This document shows, piece by piece, positions 5,456 to 7,928 of a stretch of DNA of 7,928 nt. Made by a program: the position numbers and the translations under genes. The notes under the pieces are model-generated. The model was not told the origin of the DNA. It saw nothing but the letters and a program-made list of their open reading frames with translations, and ran no database searches. The stretch comes from an uncultured Lacibacter sp. (GTDB lineage: Bacteria > Bacteroidota > Bacteroidia > Chitinophagales > Chitinophagaceae), in the NCBI RefSeq assembly GCF_946479605.1, contig NZ_CAMLGT010000180.1, positions 1 to 7,928 of the forward strand, read 5' to 3'. Each line of letters starts with the position of its first letter. Within the stretch, counting starts at the first letter, position 1.

Positions 5456-7288
5456 TCATTCAACTCCCTCCAAACTTCCTCCCTTTGCAAACAGCCTGTC
5501 CACTTTCTTTTCCACTTCAGGATCTTTCTCCAACGCCGGTGCGTTGTGTGGTTTCATACGCACATCAAATACAACAGGGCCACGACAGCCCCAATGCTTA
5601 TGCTCAACAAACGAGGCAATGCCATACACATCATGACTTGGATTGCATCTTGTATAAGTAACCCACAAATAGTTTTTCAAGGTTGCAGCTGTAAACGATG
5701 CATCATCACAAATAACAAGTTGTGCAACTGTATTTAATTGATTATTGCCGTTTGCCAATTGCCCATTGAGTATTTCCATTTCTATCTCCGCTTCCTCATA
5801 CGTCGTAAACTTCTTTGTTTGCAGTGCAATAACACCCGGCATGCAAAGCTGTGCATTTTCAAACTGCTGTAATTCTTTCAGCACCTGCGGTACTTCCCTG
5901 CACAGTTCCCGTTTCTTATCGCCATAAGCAGCTAATACTAATTTACTGCCGCTGTTTAATCCTGTGCCGGAGTAATCGAGTGTGTCAATCGTGGTGTTTG
6001 TATGAAAGTGCAGATCTCTTGTATAATCAATGCGTTCAAAAATATATTCGAGATACTCCTGTATATGATGTGTGGTCAGTTGGTTGGTATCATCAGCCGT
6101 AATAAATAAAAACTTCGCCAGGCTTAACTGTCCTGTGCCCAACACATGGTTGGCAATGGTCAATAACTCCGCCGGTTGTTTGGTGGGCATGTAGGGTGTG
6201 TAACGTTCGCTGCCAATTGCCAGCAGTAATGGATGCACACCGGCAGCATCAACTGCATGCACTTCTTTAACGCCGGGTATTTCCTGTGGAATAGCGTTGC
6301 CCGTTAGTTCGTGTATCAGTTCACCAAAGCTGGTATCTTCCTGCGGCGGGCGACCAACTACTGTAAATGCCCAGATAGCATTCTTCTTTGCATACACATT
6401 GTTCACCTTCATTAACGGAAACGGATGCGTTAAGCTATAGTAACCAAGATGATCGCCAAACGGTCCTTCGGGTTTGTTCTGCAAAGGATCCACTTCACCC
6501 GTAATCACAAAATCAGCATCGGTGCTGATGGCATTGCCCAATGCATCATACGCATAACGAAAACGTCTTCCCCCTAACAATCCGGCAAAAGTCATTTCGC
6601 TGATGCCTTCCGGCAGCGGCATCACCGCACTTAAGCTGTGCGATGGTGGCCCGCCCACAAAGCAACTCACCTTCAGCGGTTGCCCCTTGGCGTTAGCTTT
6701 TGTTTGGTGAATACCAATGCCACGATGTAGCTGGTAATGCAAACCTATTTCCTTGTTCAACTCATACTCATTTCCCGTGAGCTGAATACGGTACATGCCG
6801 AGATTTGATTTCATGATGCCCGGCTTATCCGCATCTTCGGTATATACCTGCGGCAGTGTAACAAAGGCGCCGCCATCCATGGGCCAATGCTTGATCAGCG
6901 GCAGATCGCTCACCTGTATTTTATCAAACGAAAAAGAAGATTGTTTTTTAGGCAACGCTTTTAATGCAGCAAGTCCTGTGCTGATGTTCTGAAAAGGTTG
7001 TTTAAAGGCTTTCATGGGATCGCCTTTCAGTTCAATCACCTTTTGTACCAGTTGCAGTGTATCACGGAAAATAAATTTGCTGCGATCAAGTGTGCCGAAG
7101 ATATTGGAAGCTGCACGGTACTTGCTTCCTTTCACATTTTCAAACAAAAGGGCAGGGCCTTTTGCATCGTACACACGGAGATGGATAGCCGCCATTTCCA
7201 GATGCGGATCCACTTCTTCTTTAATACGCACTAAATGACCGTTCTTTTCCAGGTCAAGTAAACATGCTTCGAGGGAGCTGTATGCCAT
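5456..7288 (-). CDS. ubiD: UbiD-family prenylated-FMN-dependent decarboxylase (610 aa)
   Basis: This is a non-oxidative decarboxylase of aromatic or unsaturated acids using prenylated FMN, which UbiX makes (UbiX is not in this window). The active-site blocks are clear: N-L-G-M-Y-R-I-Q at 162-169 with catalytic Arg167, and P-E-G-P-F-G-D at 273-279 with Glu274 and Asp279, followed by H-L-G-Y-Y as in E. coli UbiD. GGPP at 212-215 and a late HWGCRGP block also fit. At about 610 residues it belongs to the longer UbiD group, like the Helicobacter protein, not the ~500-residue E. coli form. In Bacteroidota such proteins are often assigned to menaquinone synthesis; that is family inference and the substrate is not determined. 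I chose the ATG at 7288. The in-frame TTG at 7297 lies inside the promoter box. The small membrane-protein gene follows 49 bp downstream. Confidence 0.93.
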   Translation of the reverse strand: MAYSSLEACLLDLEKNGHLVRIKEEVDPHLEMAAIHLRVYDAKGPALLFENVKGSKYRAASNIFGTLDRSKFIFRDTLQLVQKVIELKGDPMKAFKQPFQNISTGLAALKALPKKQSSFSFDKIQVSDLPLIKHWPMDGGAFVTLPQVYTEDADKPGIMKSNLGMYRIQLTGNEYELNKEIGLHYQLHRGIGIHQTKANAKGQPLKVSCFVGGPPSHSLSAVMPLPEGISEMTFAGLLGGRRFRYAYDALGNAISTDADFVITGEVDPLQNKPEGPFGDHLGYYSLTHPFPLMKVNNVYAKKNAIWAFTVVGRPPQEDTSFGELIHELTGNAIPQEIPGVKEVHAVDAAGVHPLLLAIGSERYTPYMPTKQPAELLTIANHVLGTGQLSLAKFLFITADDTNQLTTHHIQEYLEYIFERIDYTRDLHFHTNTTIDTLDYSGTGLNSGSKLVLAAYGDKKRELCREVPQVLKELQQFENAQLCMPGVIALQTKKFTTYEEAEIEMEILNGQLANGNNQLNTVAQLVICDDASFTAATLKNYLWVTYTRCNPSHDVYGIASFVEHKHWGCRGPVVFDVRMKPHNAPALEKDPEVEKKVDRLFAKGGSLEGVE

Positions 7289-7294
7289 AGGATG

Positions 7295-7302
7295 CAAAGA
7301 TA
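7295..7302 (-). promoter_or_regulatory. -7 promoter box TATCTTTG for ubiD
   Basis: Read on the minus strand this is TATCTTTG, an exact match to the Bacteroidota -7 consensus TAnnTTTG. The expected transcription start, a few bases downstream, falls at or next to the ATG at 7288, which implies a leaderless or nearly leaderless mRNA. No TTG is seen at the -33 position, where the heptamer array lies instead. Confidence 0.6.
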
Positions 7303-7309
7303 ATTGGAG

Positions 7310-7376
7310 GTTTGTGGTTTATGGTTTATTGTTTATGGTTTGTTGTATGTTTCGGGTTATGCGTTATGGGTTACGG
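7310..7376 (+). repeat. Degenerate heptamer array, GTTTATG/GTTATGG type
   Basis: Six 7-bp units run head to tail from 7310: GTTTGTG, GTTTATG, GTTTATT, GTTTATG, GTTTGTT, GTATGTT. After a 4-base break (7352-7355) come three more: GTTATGC, GTTATGG, GTTACGG. All begin with GT and most with GTT. It lies in the upstream region of ubiD. The 7-base spacing may continue faintly beyond: CTCTGCG occurs at 7387 and again at 7415, 28 bases apart. Confidence 0.75.
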
Positions 7377-7469
7377 GTGGCCGGCACTCTGCGGTTTTGC
7401 TCAGCTTCTTAGTTCTCTGCGCCAAAATAAAAGTTAGCACTTAAACAAAACACGGCATGGTAAAAGTTA

Positions 7470-7524
7470 TAAGTACACGTAACTCATAACTTTTAACCCG
7501 TAACTGCCTTCTGCAACCTGTAAC
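7470..7524 (-). repeat. Opposed degenerate heptamer array, nnGTAAC type
   Basis: On the plus strand the units are TAAGTAC, ACGTAAC, TCATAAC, TTTTAAC and CCGTAAC (7470-7504), then after 6 bases CTGCAAC and CTGTAAC (7511-7524). Their reverse complements (GTTACGG, GTTATGA) match units of the array at 7356-7376, so the two arrays are inverted relative to each other. A 10-bp inverted repeat (7461-7470 with 7486-7495) is embedded here. The region lies just upstream of the SET-domain gene. Confidence 0.7.
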
Positions 7525-7535
7525 ATTTTTATCCG

Positions 7536-7543
7536 CATCTTTG
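7536..7543 (+). promoter_or_regulatory. Possible -7 promoter box for the SET-domain gene
   Basis: CATCTTTG matches seven of eight positions of TAnnTTTG and lies 19 bp before the ATG at 7563, giving a short leader. No clear -33 TTG is present. Confidence 0.35.
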
Positions 7544-7562
7544 TCTTCAACAAAACAACCGC

Positions 7563-7928
7563 ATGCTCAACTATCCCATTGAAGTAAAGAAAAGTAAGGT
7601 GGCAGGTAAAGGTGCGTTTGCACAAAAAGCTATTCCTGCAAAACGGAAACTCGGCAATATGGCGGGTGAGATCATCAGCTACAAAGAAGCGCAACGGAGA
7701 GTAAAACAGCAACACGCCGGTGAACTGCTGATGGTGGAGTTTGATAACGATCCCGTGGCATTGGATGCAAGCATCAACCGCAACGAACTTTCATACATCA
7801 ATCACTCCTGCGATCCTAATACGTATATGCGACGTGCCTACCGACAGGTGGAGTTTTACAGCAAACGGCCCATTAAAAAGGGAGAGGAGCTTACCTGCGA
7901 TTATGGTGAAACACACCACGATGGTAAA
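7563..7928 (+). CDS. SET-domain protein-lysine methyltransferase, 3' partial
   Basis: The frame is open from ATG 7563 to the window edge (122 codons) and no stop is reached. SET-domain landmarks are present in order. SKVAGKGAFAQKAI at 11-24 and MAGEII at 33-38 form the N-terminal SET strands that contact S-adenosylmethionine. YINHSCDPN at 78-86 is the pseudoknot motif (NHSCxPN). KKGEELTCDYG at 105-115 carries the catalytic-site Tyr114. A His-His pair at 118-119 precedes the point where a Cys-containing post-SET tail would begin, if there is one. The enzyme transfers methyl groups to protein lysines; the bacterial target is unknown. It is divergent from ubiD across the heptamer-repeat region. 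No signal peptide is visible, so it is probably cytoplasmic. Confidence 0.88.
   Translation, partial: MLNYPIEVKKSKVAGKGAFAQKAIPAKRKLGNMAGEIISYKEAQRRVKQQHAGELLMVEFDNDPVALDASINRNELSYINHSCDPNTYMRRAYRQVEFYSKRPIKKGEELTCDYGETHHDGK

Noticed and set aside
5407..5490. N-terminal extension of the small membrane protein to ATG 5490
   Set aside because: Most of it overlaps the 3' end of ubiD in another frame, and the ATG at 5406 gives a clean helix-hairpin protein.
7310..7524. Heptamer arrays considered as a CRISPR array
   Set aside because: Units are 7 bp, head to tail and degenerate, with no unique spacers of constant length and no cas genes nearby.
7467..7715. Minus-strand open frame of 82 codons
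   Set aside because: It is the antisense shadow of the SET-domain gene and the repeat region, with no protein-like features.

Overview
The window looks like chromosome from a Bacteroidota bacterium, most likely close to Chitinophagaceae. Several things point that way. Many genes encode lipoproteins or Sec-exported proteins. Ribosome-binding sites are AT-rich, without clear Shine-Dalgarno sequences. A perfect Bacteroidota-type -7 promoter box (TAnnTTTG) lies in front of the ubiD gene. The lipoprotein repertoire (DUF5018-like, LVIVD repeats) also fits, as do the small intergenic repeats. This assignment rests on recognising patterns, not on a search.

Layout. At 11-1081 (+) lies the body of a surface-lipoprotein gene whose 5' end is broken or off the window. 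It converges on a minus-strand exported protein of unknown function (1144-2064), and a perfect 16-bp hairpin terminator sits between them. Divergent from that gene is a tight plus-strand operon (2235-4211). It holds two consecutive LVIVD-repeat lipoproteins, which look like the two halves of one beta-propeller protein, followed by an outer-membrane beta-barrel-like protein. This operon converges on a minus-strand exported protein with a calcium-loop-like motif (4245-4793), across a second, AT-rich hairpin.

The 361-bp gap at 4794-5154 has no gene. It carries a group of small palindromes and a 26-bp inverted repeat pair. Next come two minus-strand genes that are probably co-transcribed: a UbiD-family prenylated-FMN decarboxylase (5456-7288) and, downstream of it, a small two-helix membrane protein (5155-5406). 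The ubiD start codon appears to coincide with its own transcription start. The 274-bp gap at 7289-7562 is filled with imperfect 7-bp repeats in two opposed arrays. The window ends inside a plus-strand SET-domain protein methyltransferase gene (from 7563).

Most of the window is ordinary accessory and cell-envelope chromosome. The items most worth a second look are the apparent split of a seven-bladed LVIVD propeller into two separately lipidated proteins, the two unusual intergenic repeat regions, the leaderless ubiD start, and the bacterial SET-domain gene. I see no CRISPR array, rRNA, tRNA, transposase or phage gene.
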